Origin: Heterohyrax brucei
Taxonomy: Eukaryota > Chordata > Mammalia > Hyracoidea > Procaviidae
Assembly (NCBI GenBank): GCA_028571685.1
Contig: CM053140.1
Location: 29,059,501-29,123,500 of the forward strand
Direction: 5' to 3'
DNA length: 64,000 bases
The stretch's first letter is position 1; each line of letters begins with the position of its first letter. Below the pieces are notes generated by a model. That model was not told the origin of the DNA. It saw nothing but the letters and a program-made list of their open reading frames with translations, and did not search any database. Below, one piece after another: positions 1 to 44,385 of this stretch. A program made the translations under genes and the position numbers.

Positions 1-1926
1 GCGCCCGCACGCTCCGCAGCTTCTGCTCCCGCTCCCTTGGTGATCGTGGAGCCCCCGGGTGTGGCGCTGGTCCCGGAAAACTCGCGAGCACGGGAGGGAA
101 AGTTCCCGCGGTGCCGCTGCAGTCCCTCCCCCGCGGTGCCCAGGCTCGGGGGAGCCAGTTGTGTCTGCCCCCCCAACTCCAAGCCCACTCGGTTGGCAGA
201 AGCAAGTGCACTCTCTGGAGGACGCAGGGCTGCCGGCTGCCGCACCCCCTCTTTATCAGCCAAAGAAAGGGAATAGGGACTAGGGGAGGTGTGAGTGTCC
301 CTGCTGAGGTAGGGGGTGTCCGTCAAGGCTGTGGTCAATGCTGTCACCCCGAGAGCCCTATACCAGGTGAGAGAGAGGGTGGTCAGGAGAAGAGTACACG
401 GCCCAGTGGGAGTACTGCAGTGACTGGGTGTGGGGTCAGGAACAGGGAGGTGAGGGGGACTTGCTCAGTCTAGTATGTGTGTGAGGAGGGGCAAGGGCAG
501 GAATCTCATCCTGCTCCTGCGAGAACCTGGGCTCCGCCAGTCACAGGGAGGTGGGTTTTGTCCTGCTTCTCCCCCTGTTCGATCTGAGGCCCCTGGGTCT
601 CTTACGTTGGTTTCCCCTGCCCCGTCACCTCGGCCCCCAGTCTGCTCCAGTAGAGGGCTCTGGGGACCCAGACCCCCCCTTCCCTCTCCTCCAGCCCAAA
701 TACCACCTCCCCAACCAGACCAGAAATCAGATCGTTCCTCCTGCATGGAGGTGGGGAGGGTGGCAGTGCTGCTTTCAGATGGGGCCCATGCAGGCTACAG
801 CTGGGATCCCCGTCGGCCCCCTCCCCTCCACGACCCACGGGGCACGCTGCCAAGTCCCTGCAGGATTTTCCCGACTTCCTCCCTGCAGCTCCTGGGTGTG
901 GCTGAGGGGGGGAGGCAATGAAAGCCATTCAGCCCCTCCCCAGCCTGGGCTCTCCTAAGTCCTTCCAGAACACACTATGTGTCTGTCTCCAGGGACAAGG
1001 GGAGTGGGATTGAACAAGGCCCCACCTGGGTGAATAGACAGAGTTGCTCTGCAGATGCTAAAGAGCTGGGCAGCGGAATAGGCTACCCCACCCACTGCCT
1101 CTCACCCACATTCTAGAAGGCTCCTGCTGGATGCAGACTTACTCCGCCTCCAACACCACCCGCTACTCTTGAGAAAGGGGCTTTCTTCTCAGGACTCTTT
1201 CCACAGGGAGTGCCTGTTCTTGAGGGGCTGCCTTTGCAGCCCACCATGCACATCTCTAGGCCAGGGCTATCCAGACCAAGTGGGTGGCAGTTTGTCAGAG
1301 CAGGTGCCCTTAGGGCCTGAGAAGCAAAGAGGGTGGGGCACCTAGCAAAGCTGCCTGAACTTGACTCTGTGGTTCCCTGGTGCCGTGACTGCACACGCTG
1401 TGGGAGCCTGGTGGGATGAGAAGGCTTCCACCTTTTGAGGTGAGCCCACCCACAGGGCTGGCCCAGAGCTCACAGCCCTGAGTCTTTCCCCCTGAAGTCT
1501 CTGTCCATGACTTTTCCAGTGTGGGCCCTGAGTCATGGGTGGGCAGATGGGAGAGAAGGGAGCTTGGAAAGCAGATGCCCTGGGCCAGTGGACCCCCTTT
1601 TCAAGTCCAGCCTGACATAAGGTTCATATTGGGGGGGTTCTAGGGTGGCTGGGTCAGTTAGACCTGCGGGGTCAGGAGCTGCCTCCTAAGGGAGGAGATG
1701 TTTTCTTGGGCAGTGTGTCCTCATGTACGAGGACTTCTAATGTCCTTGCAGCTTTCTACAGGAAGCTGACCCAAGATCTCCATGTGACAACCTGGGGTTT
1801 GGGTCTACTGAAGACAGTTGGCCTGAGCAACCAAGGCCGGAGGAGGGGGATGTCACTACCTCTGGCCTCTGTGGGCCCCTATTCCCTAGAGGAAAGGGCA
1901 CCATTGACACTTGCCCCCCATCCCAG
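1..1926 (+). other. AGRN: AGRN intron 1, distal part
   Basis: No exon is seen here. The first ~130 bases are GC- and CpG-rich and probably form the downstream edge of the CpG island of the secreted-agrin promoter. The signal-peptide exon itself is not in the window, since no sequence matching the start of the NtA domain is found. The stretch ends in a pyrimidine-rich acceptor (cccag) at 1922-1926. Assignment as intron 1 is inferred from the following NtA exon. Confidence 0.7.
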
Positions 1927-34105
<32,179 letters not shown>

Positions 34106-35385
34106 GCCGGCTGGGCCAGGAGCCTCTGCCGCCACCACCTCCCACCTGTTGTAATTATTTTCTATTTTTGTAAACTTGTTGCTTTTTGATATGATTTTCT
34201 CGCCTGCGTGCTGGCTGGAAGGACTGCTGGCCCGGCCTCCCTTCCACCAGGCAGCCTCACTGCAGACAAAACCCAGAGCCGGGACTTGGTGGGGCAGCAG
34301 CGGCAGGAGAGGGGCTCAACCGGATGCTGTGGGTGTCCCCATCTGCCTTGGCCCCTGTGGTCCTGCCATGGCCTCTGGCGATCACACTGACTTTCCCTGT
34401 GTGTGTTTCACATGTCTCCTGTGCTGGCCCAGTTGTCCCCAGGTCCACTGACAGATCCTTGCATGTGTCACTTACTCCCTTAGGGTGGCACGGGGGTTCT
34501 GTGTCCGCAGAGCAGATGGGCCTCAAGTCTTGGGAGGAAAGTGCTAGGACTCAAGGGGAGCCTGTATTCCCAGCCACACAGGACTTTTCTGGGGTCCTCC
34601 TCTGAGTTGCTCCCCCTCAGGGGTACACTGTGGGTTAGGGCCTCCTGTGCCAATACTGTGACTTAGGAACATTGTTACCATGAGGGCCACAATCCATGCC
34701 CCCTAGAAGCTGTGTCCATCCTGTGTTCCCAGGGTGCCAGGGAGGAAAGGCCAGGCCCAGGCCACTGTGGGCACACTGACTTGTGGGCCTCACCTCTGCG
34801 CCCAGCCCTAATGGACATGGCTGTGCTCCCCCTACCTCCCCTGACCAGGCTGCCGAGGCCACCGGGAGAGAGTATAGCTGCCATGGCAACTCTGTTGCCT
34901 GCCTGCTTGGGTCAGTGGCATCCCCACTTCCAAGGGACCACGGGTCAGGGCCTGGCCACCGATCACAGAGTGCTTCATGTATGACATTAATAAACCCTTG
35001 GGGGAATGAGGCACTCAGTCTACCTGTCCCAGCTAAGGGTAGCTGTGGACACCATGAATGCTGCCTCATGACAGACCCTCCAGTTCAAGTGTTAGGGGTA
35101 GTGTCCTTGTCCAGGAATGTTCATGGACCCAGGCCATGATGGCAGTGGACAGGCGGAGGTGGCCACAGAGCCAGAACTGCCTTAAACTGCAATGTTGTGT
35201 CCATCCTGTCCCCCTACCCCTGATGTTCTCCTGGTGGAGGTAGTGGCCCAGACATCTGCCCTGAGGCTGAGCCACCTCCGGCTCAGGGGCCAGAGAATCA
35301 GGAAGTCACCTGGTGTACCATTACTAACCCAGTGCTGTCTGTTGGTCACCATGAAATAAAGTCTCAGCACTTCAGAAGGGGTGCC
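34106..35385 (+). other. AGRN: AGRN 3' untranslated region with two poly(A) signals
   Basis: After the stop the sequence is GC-rich and non-coding. AATAAA occurs at 34989-34994 and at 35355-35360. The second is followed by a GT-rich element (gggtgcctgtgtctgtctttgg), so it is the stronger candidate, with cleavage near 35375-35385. An RFX-like palindrome (gctgccatggcaac) lies at 34877-34890 inside the UTR. Confidence 0.85.
35355..35360 (+). terminator. AGRN: Probable main AGRN polyadenylation signal
   Basis: AATAAA about 1.25 kb after the stop codon, followed within 40 bases by a GU-rich downstream element. The upstream AATAAA at 34989 is a possible alternative site. Which one is used cannot be decided from sequence alone. 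Confidence 0.75.
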
Positions 35386-36007
35386 TGTGTCTGTCTTTGG
35401 TGAACCCCTCCTAGCCCCTCGCAGTGCCCATTCAGCTCAGCATTATGGTGGGGGCTCTGGGCGGAGGGGGTGGGCCTGTACTGAGGACTGGTGGGTGGTT
35501 CCTTTTGGCTGAGGGGGCCCCATGTCGGGGAGATGCCACACATCCGCTGGAACACTGGTGGGCTGCCAGTTGGGGGTGTGGGTAGCTGTGGGCCGGACAC
35601 TAGGTGGGTTTCTTGGAAGCGACAGGCTGTGCAGGCAGCCCTCTAGTACGTGGGTGTGCATACATACTGGACCACATCTGTATCTGTGAGAACAGCAGTC
35701 TGGTCGGGGAGGCCTAGTGGGGTGAGTACAGAGTGGCAGGCAGCTCTCCCCACTGGGCTGGTGTGCAGACACCCTTGGTGATCTTGAGGGACACTAGTCA
35801 GCTCCCTGCCCTACTCCATCCCCAGACACCTGCAGAGGAACTGGGAGCCCAGCCATACAGCAGTTGTGAGCCTCAAGGGGGTAAGAGGTGGCAGAGGTGA
35901 GGAACTGAAGCTATGACCCCAACACCCCTTCCCCACGTGTGGCCTCCTCCCTCCAGCTTCCGTTTTACATTAAAGATAACAAAATGTTCTTTTTGTGTGT
36001 CTGTGTT

Positions 36008-36190
36008 AATAACAAAAAACTACCAAATCTCTTGCCATCAATTCCAACTCATAGCGACCCTGTAGGACAGAGTAGAACTTTCCCAAAGATTCCAAGGAGT
36101 GCCTGGTGGATTCAGACTGCTTGACCTTTTGATTAGCAGCCATAGAGCACTTAAGCACTACACCACCATCATTTCCTTACCAGGGTTTCC
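36008..36190 (-). mobile_element. AfroSINE copy, minus orientation
   Basis: Plus-strand reading: caattccaactcatagcgacc, acagagtagaact, ttccaaggagtgcctggtgg, ttgaccttttgattagcagc, cactacaccaccatc, ccagggtttcc. This is the reverse of the whole AfroSINE, including the tRNA-like A/B-box head, so it is close to full length. Confidence 0.88.
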
Positions 36191-36279
36191 TTGTGTTATT
36201 GGTGGGGGAGAAGGGGAGACACAGTCCAAATAGGAAAGCCAAAACTCCAATCATCTCTGCATCCAGGTAACTTGGTAAC

Positions 36280-38350
36280 TCGATCCTTGATTCGTTAACT
36301 TGCTCATTCAGGAGACCCAGGAACCTTTTGTGGCTACTTTGTGCCAGAGATGGGGAGGAAAGACAGTAAACTGATGGATCGCAAAGACTGCTCGCTACAG
36401 TCCTGTCAGGTGCTGTAGAGGGTAAGCAAGTAGGAGACAGCCACAGTCCATCCAGAACCTGAGGAATGGGCAGGTGATGGGGACAGCAAGTGCCAGGACC
36501 CTGTCCCCAGAGGGCCAGAGGGAACACAGGATCAGTAAGGGCCTCCAAACTGTGGGCAGGGTGGGTCATGAGTGGCCCTGTGGGTGGGAAGAAAGCTCCT
36601 GCTAGGGTTTAGGCAGGAAATTTCAGATCTAGGGGAAGGCAGCTCTGGCTGTCTCCAGACAAGGGTACTGGGAGGGGCGGATAAGCTGGCCCGTGGGTGT
36701 GATGTGCATGGACAGGGGACGAGTCGGGGAGAGCTTTGGGGTAAGAGGGCAGGCAGGCGTCTGAGAGGAGGCGTAAAGAGGACCCAGTGGGAATGACCCC
36801 AAGACAAACTGGAAGGCTGGGCTTGGGGACCTTCAGGTATAGGTGGGGGAGAGGCTGGGCTGAAGCCTATGTGTGGGGGAACAAACGTGCCCAAGTGGGA
36901 GGAGAGGAGGACCAGGACAGAAGACGTGGAAGGAGTCTAAATGCTTTTCCCCTGGCTGATGCCTCGAGAAGGAAGAGTAGCTACTGGTGGCAACCATTGC
37001 TGAGGGTGAAGGCATCAGAGGACTCAGTGTGGCAGGGACGGGTGTGACTTTGGTGACTTGAAGAGCAGTGGGTCCTGGCACAGTGGAGGGGCAGTGACAC
37101 ATCTAACAGGAGGGCCTTGGGGAGGTTGGAGAGGTGGCTTCTCTTCCCCTAGGGCAGACCTGGGAGGCAGGGGCTGGCTAGTGGGGGCAGGGTGAACTGA
37201 GTGGGACTGGAGTTTAGGGTGTCAGCAAGAACCCTGAAATGGCTACGGGACCAGGGAGAGATGAGGGCTGGGGTTACTGGGAGGATGGCTGTCCAAGATA
37301 TAGCCATGGTCACAGTGCGCAGGCACTCAGCAAGACATCACAGTGTTGGTGCTTCCTTTGAGGGGTTGTACTGCGGGGAAGGGGATGGGAATAGGGCGAA
37401 GCTGAAAGATGGGGGCAGAAATGGCCCAGAGGAAGAGATAGAGCAAAACCTGGGGGGACCTGGTCCTGAGGGGGAGCCCCCAGGACAGGCTGGAAGGCGG
37501 AGCTAGAGCAGGTAGAGTGCTTTCAGCTGCATTTTCAGGTGGGAAGGGGAAGGAAGACAGGCGTGAGCACTGCATCCCTGACCATGTGTTTTCACAGCTG
37601 TGGGTCAGGAACCAATGTGGGTCAGGTCATCAAAGAGCTGGAGGCGCAGCATCTGTGAGGGTCCTGGAGGAAAGAGTCTGTGAGGGGCGAGCACAGTGGA
37701 AATAAGATCCTGAGCTGCAGCCTGCACTGGGTGGTTGAGGATGGCTGGGGAGGGGCCCTTATGTACAGGAGCAACGCCAGGTAGATGTACTGAGTGGCAG
37801 CTCAGGCTCTTGTAAAGGCCCAGTGGCAGCAAAAGCCTGGCACAGCTGTGGGAAAGAAGGATCAGGTGGCTTGGCAGAGGAAACCAGGGCTGAAGGGAGA
37901 GGGGCATTAGTCAGTGATACGAGTGACCCTCAGGGTAATGGGACACCACTGAAGTCACCTGAAGCAGGGAAACGGATGGGAAGTGGAATAGAACTGAGTT
38001 TGCATTTTGAACACACCATTTGACAGTGGCATGATGGGGGATGTGGAACTATGAGGGGTTCACCAGGGATAACATCTAGGGGGCCATGATGGTGGGAGAG
38101 CATGCTTGGGTTCTGCTTGAGGGGTTGGCTGGGATAGTGTCTTGGGGAAGGGCAGAAGCTGGGACTCCCTTGGGTGGGTGGAGGAGGGACTGTGGTCAGA
38201 CTTCTAAGAACAATCATTCTTGGGGGTCTGCAGAGGTGAATCAGCATGTAGAGGAGAGAGGGAATCATAGGATGGTGGGGGCATGTCACAGGGAGGGAGA
38301 GAGGTAGGTCACTGACAGTAGGGGACACTGCCATGGGGAGGGGACCAGGA
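36280..38350 (+). repeat. Probable ancient L2-like LINE remnants
   Basis: Includes words such as ttcattcaggagacc, tttgtgccagagatgggg, caggaaacggatgggaag and tgagtttgcattttgaac that fall in the order of a L2-type 3' region. The sequence is G-rich, strongly diverged and broken. No open reading frame is preserved. Assignment to L2 is tentative and made from memory of the consensus. Confidence 0.4.
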
Positions 38351-38363
38351 AAATGGGATGGAG

Positions 38364-38895
38364 TGTTTGGCTGGGTACTCTAGAGAAGCAAATTCAGTAT
38401 AGTACACAAATTTACATATAGAGAGAGGATTATATCAAGGAATCAGTTCGAGCATTCATAGAGGCTAGAAAGTCCCAAGTGCATGGGCCAGGCTGGAGGA
38501 TTTTCCTGACTCACATTGCTGCAGGGGCTGGCAAACCCAAGATCAGGTCAGACAGTAGGCCTCTGATTGACAGGCTATGGAAGCTGACACATCCCAAGAT
38601 TGGCAGATAAGACAGCAGGCAATCTAGCTAGTTCAAGTCCCAAGAACTGAAGGCCAGAACAGGAGCTAGCTGTAGGATTCAGAGGGAGCAAAAGGCCAAG
38701 AGCCTTGCCAGGAAGTCTGATGATATTGAATTCAGGCCACACCCACGAGGAAACCCCCTTTCAACTGATTGGCCGCTTAAGAAGATCTCATCATTGAGGT
38801 GATCATATCATACACAGCTGCCAAAGTACAACATAACTACCAAACCACTGAGATTCATGGCCCAGCCAAACTGACACACAACTTTAACTAGCACA
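38364..38895 (-). mobile_element. ERV-L-type LTR, 3' LTR of the minus-strand relic
   Basis: Read on the minus strand it starts tgtgctagttaaag and ends ...agccaaaca, matching the four other copies in this block (typical ends tgtgatggttaag and agcctaagaca). Shared internal words include gatcccatcatgg, ttgccaggat and cagctgcaggatcc. It directly abuts the dUTPase-side end of the ERV-L internal region, in the position of a 3' LTR. Confidence 0.75.
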
Positions 38896-39359
38896 GCCTG
38901 TCACTTGTCAGCTTGGCATCTATACACATCTGTAAGTAAAAACAATTAAAAAGTCTTACTTGTGCCAAATATGATTCAATGAACATGTGTGCAACCAAAA
39001 ACACCCCTATTTACATCTTATATTTTATAAGTGAAGAAAACAAAAATATTTCTTGCATGCATACAAGGAAGAAATACTCATAACACTTCGAATCTTCCTT
39101 TCTGCAACTTGTCATATGATTATAACTGGTATTTAGAACTACCTTTTTCCACCACCTGTTCCATATTCCCTTTACCTTTAGTTTGCACTTCAGCTGGTCT
39201 TGGTTCTTTGCCTAGTGGAATGACCCAAACCTTTATTTCTGAATGGTCTGGGTCATTAGTAGTTCAGTCAAAATTGGGGTAGCTGTAATTTTCTATTGTG
39301 TTTAATCACAGGGCATGGAAGCCTAAGGGATGTCCTAAGGGATCTCCTGTGTTCCAGAG

Positions 39360-39909
39360 TGTCTTAGGCTGGGTTCTTTAGAAAAGCAAAACCATAAAGC
39401 ATATAAATATATATATAGAAAGAGAGAAAGATTTATATCAAGGAAATGGGTTATGTGGTTGTAGAGGCTGGAGTGTCTCAAGTTTGTGGGTCAGGATAGA
39501 GACTTATGATTCACGTAGCTGCATGACTGGCAAACCTAAGATGAACATGTCAGAGAACAGGGCTCTTGTTCACAAACAGGGATGACTGATGAATCTCAAG
39601 ATCAGCAGGCAAGATTACAGGTAAACTGCTAGGTCAGGTCCCAGGAACTAGAGATCAGATGAAAATGAGCCAGCTTCAGGATCCAGCATGAGCAAAAAGC
39701 CCCAGAGCCTTGCTAGAATGGTTGCTTATATATGATGTAGGCTATAAGCCCAAGGAAACTCCCTTTTGACTGATCAGCTACTCACAGCAGTTCCGATCAT
39801 GGGGATGATCAAATGTGAAATCTCAACAGAGAGGTGATCACATTGCACAATTGCTAAAATACTGAAAATCACAGCCCAGCCAAGATGACACACAATCTTA
39901 ACCATCAGA
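39360..39909 (-). mobile_element. Solo LTR inserted in the ERV-L dUTPase region
   Basis: Same LTR family and orientation as 38364-38895 (plus-strand ends tgtcttaggctggg and cttaaccatcaga). dUTPase-like sequence continues on both sides, at 39910-39958 and below 39360, so this is a later insertion or recombination product rather than a terminal repeat. It is internally AT-rich (tatatatatag) near 39400. No clear 5-bp target duplication could be read. Confidence 0.7.
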
Positions 39910-41549
39910 CATATTCTTCTTTATCTCCATTATATAATATCAATCTGATTTTCTCTTGTTAATCAGGATCGGTCACATCAGCCATTATGGTAACTCCCTT
40001 CTTTGACTGTTGATCCAGAGGCATGAGGAGCCCAAAGTGGGCATATGGCATTCTTAACTTCCAGTTCAATGGAATCAGCATTGTGTCTCTTGGTGAGAGC
40101 ATTGCTCCCTTTGGAGCTAAAACTTCTAGATATGCAGAGCATAGGGCTCTGGGAATGGAAACCAAAACCTCTGTGAGTGGATCACCAGGGGTAATAGTGA
40201 GTGGTTCCTCTCCCATTTCTACTCCTTGATTCCTGAACCCATGAATCCTGGCTATAGGAGAAATAGCGTCACATATTGGACACTGGTTTAGAGCATATAC
40301 AGCCTGCTGGAGAATCGTGCACCAACTCTGCAAGATATTGCTAGCTAGCTTGGCACCGTAATTGTGTCTTCAAAAGGCCATTTCATCATTCAACCAAGCC
40401 AGCCCCACTTCAGCATAATAGGGAATATCGTAAGACCAGTGAATTCTGTGAGCGTGGGCCCATTGCCACACTTCATTTGCTGTGAATAACCATGCATAAC
40501 CTCCATTCCCATCATCACGTCCACTTTGCTCATAAGTCCATGAGACAATGAGGGGAGTGACTGGGGAAAGAAGATGCCTGACTTCGTGTCATCTTATCCC
40601 CTTGACTGCTAGAAACATCCTTTGTGAGGGATACCCTTTGATGAGCATTCACAGAAGACACAAACATCTTCACTTCTTGGCTCAGCTGGAGAGATCTAAC
40701 CATACACCTCTTCCTCATAACTTCTTGTCTTCAACTCTCTAACCCTGTTTCTTCCAAGTCCCTGAAAGCCCAGCTAAATGGTTGGCCACAGCCCATGAAT
40801 CAGGATACAGCGGCATGTGTGGCCATTTCTCCTTTCAAGCAAAGTGAACAACCAGATGCATGGCTTGAAGTTCTGCTTATTAGGAGAATTTCCTTTCACC
40901 ACTGTCCATCAGGAAGGTCCCAGAAAGGGTCACAGTGCTGCTGCTGTCTACTTTTTGAGTGGTGTCTATGCATCACACAGAACCATCTGAAAACCAGGCA
41001 TGAGTTTTCTCTCCCTCAAACAACTGACCATAAGGCACTCCTCATGAGACAGGAGTGGAAACCCTGGGCATTTTAGCCACTGCCTCATGCAACTTATTTG
41101 TGCCTTCACGTCTTGCTTGGGCTCAATCTCGTGTATACCACTTCCATTTAATGATGGAGTACTGCTGTGCATATCTGATTTTATGGCTCTTTTGGTCAGA
41201 CAATGCCAATTTCATGATGGGCAGTTCAGGCCACACGTTGATTTAGTGGCCCATGGTTAAGCACTGAGTCTCTACTAAGCTTCAGTAACAAGTCAAAAGC
41301 TGTTTCTCAAAAGGAGAATAGATATCTGCAGAAGATGACAAACCTTTGCTGCAAAATCCTAAGGGTCTGTACTGTGATTCATTAATAGGGTACTGCCAAA
41401 GACTCCAAATAGCATCTCTATGTACCACTGACTCTTTGACCACCATTGGGTCAGCTGGACTCTATGGCTCAAGTGACAGAGCAGCTTATACCACAGGCTG
41501 AACCTGTTACAGGGCCTTCCCTTGTTCTGGGCCTGACTCATGAGGTTGG

Positions 41550-42052
41550 CCATGCTATTTGACAGTGATATGATGATGTGCTCACTTCCATGATGAGATT
41601 TAATGCAATGTGATTACCTCCATGATGTTCCAAAGGATGGGACATCCCAAATCTATAAGTCAGGCTGAAGCTGCTCCTGCTTCAGCAGATCATAAAGCAG
41701 GGCTCTTGCTCACAGGCTGTTAAGACCAATGAATCCCAAGGTTGGCAGGAAAGACCACAGGTAAATTGTTAGCTTGTCCCCCAAATTGGAATTCAGATGA
41801 ACAGGAGCCAGCTGCAGGATCCAGACCAAGCAAAAGCCCATGAGCTTGCCAGGGTCCACTTATATTCAGTGCAGGCCACACTCCCAAGGAAACTCCTTTT
41901 CAACTGACTGGCTACTCATAGCAGATCCCATCATGGAGGTGATCACATTACATTAAATCTCATCACGGAAGTGAGCACATCATCATATGACTGTGAAACA
42001 ACTTTATAACTGTCAAATCACTGAGAATTTGACACATAGCTTTAACAATTTC
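41550..42052 (-). mobile_element. Rearranged LTR copy with inverted end
   Basis: From about 41635 to 42052 the sequence is a minus-oriented LTR (gctcttgctcacaggctg, cagctgcaggatcc, atcccatcatggagg). The first 80 bases (41550-41632: gatatgatgatgtgctcac, catgatgagatttaatg) are the same LTR end in the opposite orientation. The copy therefore begins as a fold-back. It interrupts the ERV-L pol region. Confidence 0.6.
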
Positions 42053-42198
42053 AATGCCCCACATCACTGGACCACTAGAAATTTACTGAGTTGGGGGACA
42101 TTAACTTTTTGTTGGTTTAATCTCTTACCCTCTAGTACACAAAGGTCTTACCAATAAGTCTTGATATTTCATCCTTGCTAGGTCCAATCAGCATAATA

Positions 42199-42763
42199 CC
42201 AGGACTGCCAATTAAGTTCATGAACTCATCCTAGAAAAAGTGCAAAATGTCTTATCACTGAATATCACTATGGTCACCTTTGAAGTACTCTGCTTGGGAA
42301 GCTATGCACTGACACCAGTGCCTAGTCCACCCTTCAAAGCAATTCTAGAACTCTTTTTTTCTGGAATGGTCATCAGAGCTGTCATTGTATTAACCTTGAT
42401 GTCCTAAATGTCATCAAAATGGCTTCCTTTAAATATTTATTTTATCTTCAGATAAAGGAAAAAGTCACTGGGAGCCAGATCAGGTGAGTAAGGAGGGTGT
42501 TTCACTACAGTTATTTGTTTACTGGCTAAAAACTCCCTCACAGACAATTATACAATTAAGTTCATGAATTTGCCACTGTGCCACCATGTGCAATGGCCAT
42601 TCCAGAAAAGAGTTCCAAAATTGCTTTAAAGGATGGGCTAGGCACTGTCATCTGTGCATAGCTTCCCAAGGACAGTACTTCAAAGATGACCATAGTGATA
42701 TTCAACAACGAGGTATGTAGCACTTAGAACCACTAAGTTCACGGATTTAATTGTCAGACCTTG
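42199..42763. mobile_element. Mariner element with two inverted 3' arms
   Basis: Terminal inverted repeats (left ccaggactgccaattaagt, right reverse complement caaggtctgacaattaaat) are flanked by TA at 42197-42198 and 42764-42765, the mariner target duplication. The left arm (42199 to about 42530, minus strand) encodes the transposase motif PPYSPDLAPSDFF. The right arm (about 42545-42763) repeats the transposase 3' end in the opposite orientation (words caagcagagtacttc/gacagtacttcaaag). The DDE core upstream of the motif is missing, so it is non-autonomous and palindromic. It sits inside the ERV-L reverse transcriptase. Confidence 0.8.
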
Positions 42764-43905
42764 TAGTTGTCAACACAATGGGCCAGCGTGATGTCTTGTG
42801 GGAAGGAAAGGCAATCAAGTTTCCTGCAGATTAAATTATGAGATAAGGCTGGAGACTTTATATACCTTCGAGGCAGGACAGTGAAGGTATATTGCTGACC
42901 TAGTGGTCCTTTCAAACAGGTATGGAGGAAAAAGGCATTAGCCAAATCAATAGCTACATACCAGGCACCATGGGATGAATTAATTTGCTCGACAGTGAAA
43001 TCACATCTTGGAATCATCACCTAGTTAAGTTTTTGGTAATCCACTGTCATTCTTCAAGGTCTCTGTTCTTTGCACAGGCCAAATAGGTGAGTTTAATGGA
43101 GATGCAGTGGGGATCAGTGCTCTTGCATCCTTCAGGTCCTTGATGGTGGCGGTAATCTCTGCATTCCCTCCACGAATGAAATACTTCTTTGGGTTTACTG
43201 TTTTCCTAGGTAGAGGCAGTTTTGACAACTTCCATTTGACTCTTCCTACCATAATAGCCCCTTCTCAATTTGTCAGGGATCCCACGAGGGGATTCTGCCA
43301 GTTGCTGAGTGTATCTATTACAATTGTGCCTTCTGAAACTGGGGAAATCACTCACTGTAGGATGGCTCTGGGGACTCACTCGACTTACTATGAGAAAGAC
43401 AGGAGCTAACACTCTGTTAATAACCTGACCTCAATACACACTCACTGTGACTGATGGGCCACAGTGACATCTGGGATCTCCTAGAATTAGTGTCAGTTCA
43501 GAGCCAGTATCCAGTAATCCCCCAAATAGTCTGAATGTTTGCTTTTCATTAATGGCTGATCTCATAAAAGGCCATATATCCCTTTGGGAAAGACTGAGAG
43601 AAAAATTAACAGCATAAAGTTTTGGCACTGTATTAAAGTCCTTCCTCCTGGGGACCTAGCTTCCCCTTCATTCATGTGATTGTGGGTCTGTAAACTGGCT
43701 CAAGTCTGGAAATTAAAGTTTGAGGGGCTATGAATTTCCAGTATGGCAGTTTGAGTCAGACTGTTGTTCACTTGACCTAGAATTCTTCTACTTGTAGTTT
43801 AAAAGTCTTTCCAGCTATTGAGTCAAATGTACATACTGTCATTAACTAGGAACTACTCACAGTTCAAGAGTTCTTGAGTGACGTAAATAGTTTGCATTTG
43901 AGTAG

Positions 43906-44385
43906 TGTCTTAGGCTGAGTTCTCTAAAGATTTATGTCAAGGAAATGGCTAATAGAAGTGTACAGACTGGAAAGCCCCAAGTCTGTGTGTCAGGCTCTAG
44001 GCTTCCCTTAACTCATGTAGCTGCAGGGACTGGAGAACACACAATTGGCAGGTTAGACAGTAGAGCTCTGGCTCACAGGCTGCAAAGACTGATGAATCCC
44101 AAGACTGGCAGGCAAGACAACAAGTAACCTGCTAGTTCAAGTCCCAAGAATTGAATGTCAGGTGAACAGGAGCCAGCTGCAAAATCCAGTGTGAGCAAAA
44201 GCCCGTGAGCCTTGCCAGTAAGCCCACCCATATTAGACGCAGGTCACACATCCAAGGGAACGCCCTTTCAACTGATTGTCTACTTACAGCAAATGCCATC
44301 ATGGAGTTGCTCACTATTTACAATTGCCTTACTACACCATAACAGCCAAACGGTTGAGAATCCTTGTCCATTCAAGTTGACACAG
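43906..44385 (-). mobile_element. ERV-L-type LTR next to the protease end
   Basis: The plus strand begins tgtcttaggctgagttctct and follows the LTR word order to aagttgacacagaatctt, where RTE sequence begins. It stands where a 5' LTR would be, but only about 270 bases separate it from the protease remnant. Either gag and leader were deleted or this is an independent copy. Confidence 0.65.

Larger units (their letters stand above)
38896..43905 (-). mobile_element. ERV-L (class III) endogenous retrovirus relic, internal region
   Basis: An inactive old provirus lies on the minus strand. From high to low coordinates the remnants follow pol order: protease (about 43400-43640, with a degenerate active-site motif), reverse transcriptase (about 43260-42764 and 42198-42053), RNase H region (about 41550-40720), integrase (about 40718-40270) and dUTPase (about 40260-39170). 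A dUTPase after integrase marks ERV-L. Breaks seen: no gag, many stops and frameshifts, an LTR piece at 41550-42052, a mariner at 42199-42763 and another LTR at 39360-39909 inside the dUTPase. No envelope gene was seen, as expected for ERV-L. No part can encode a working protein. Confidence 0.85.

Noticed and set aside
1-130. Possible AGRN exon 1
   Set aside because: GC-rich, but no frame encodes the signal peptide or the CPERALERREEE-like start of NtA; read as intron.
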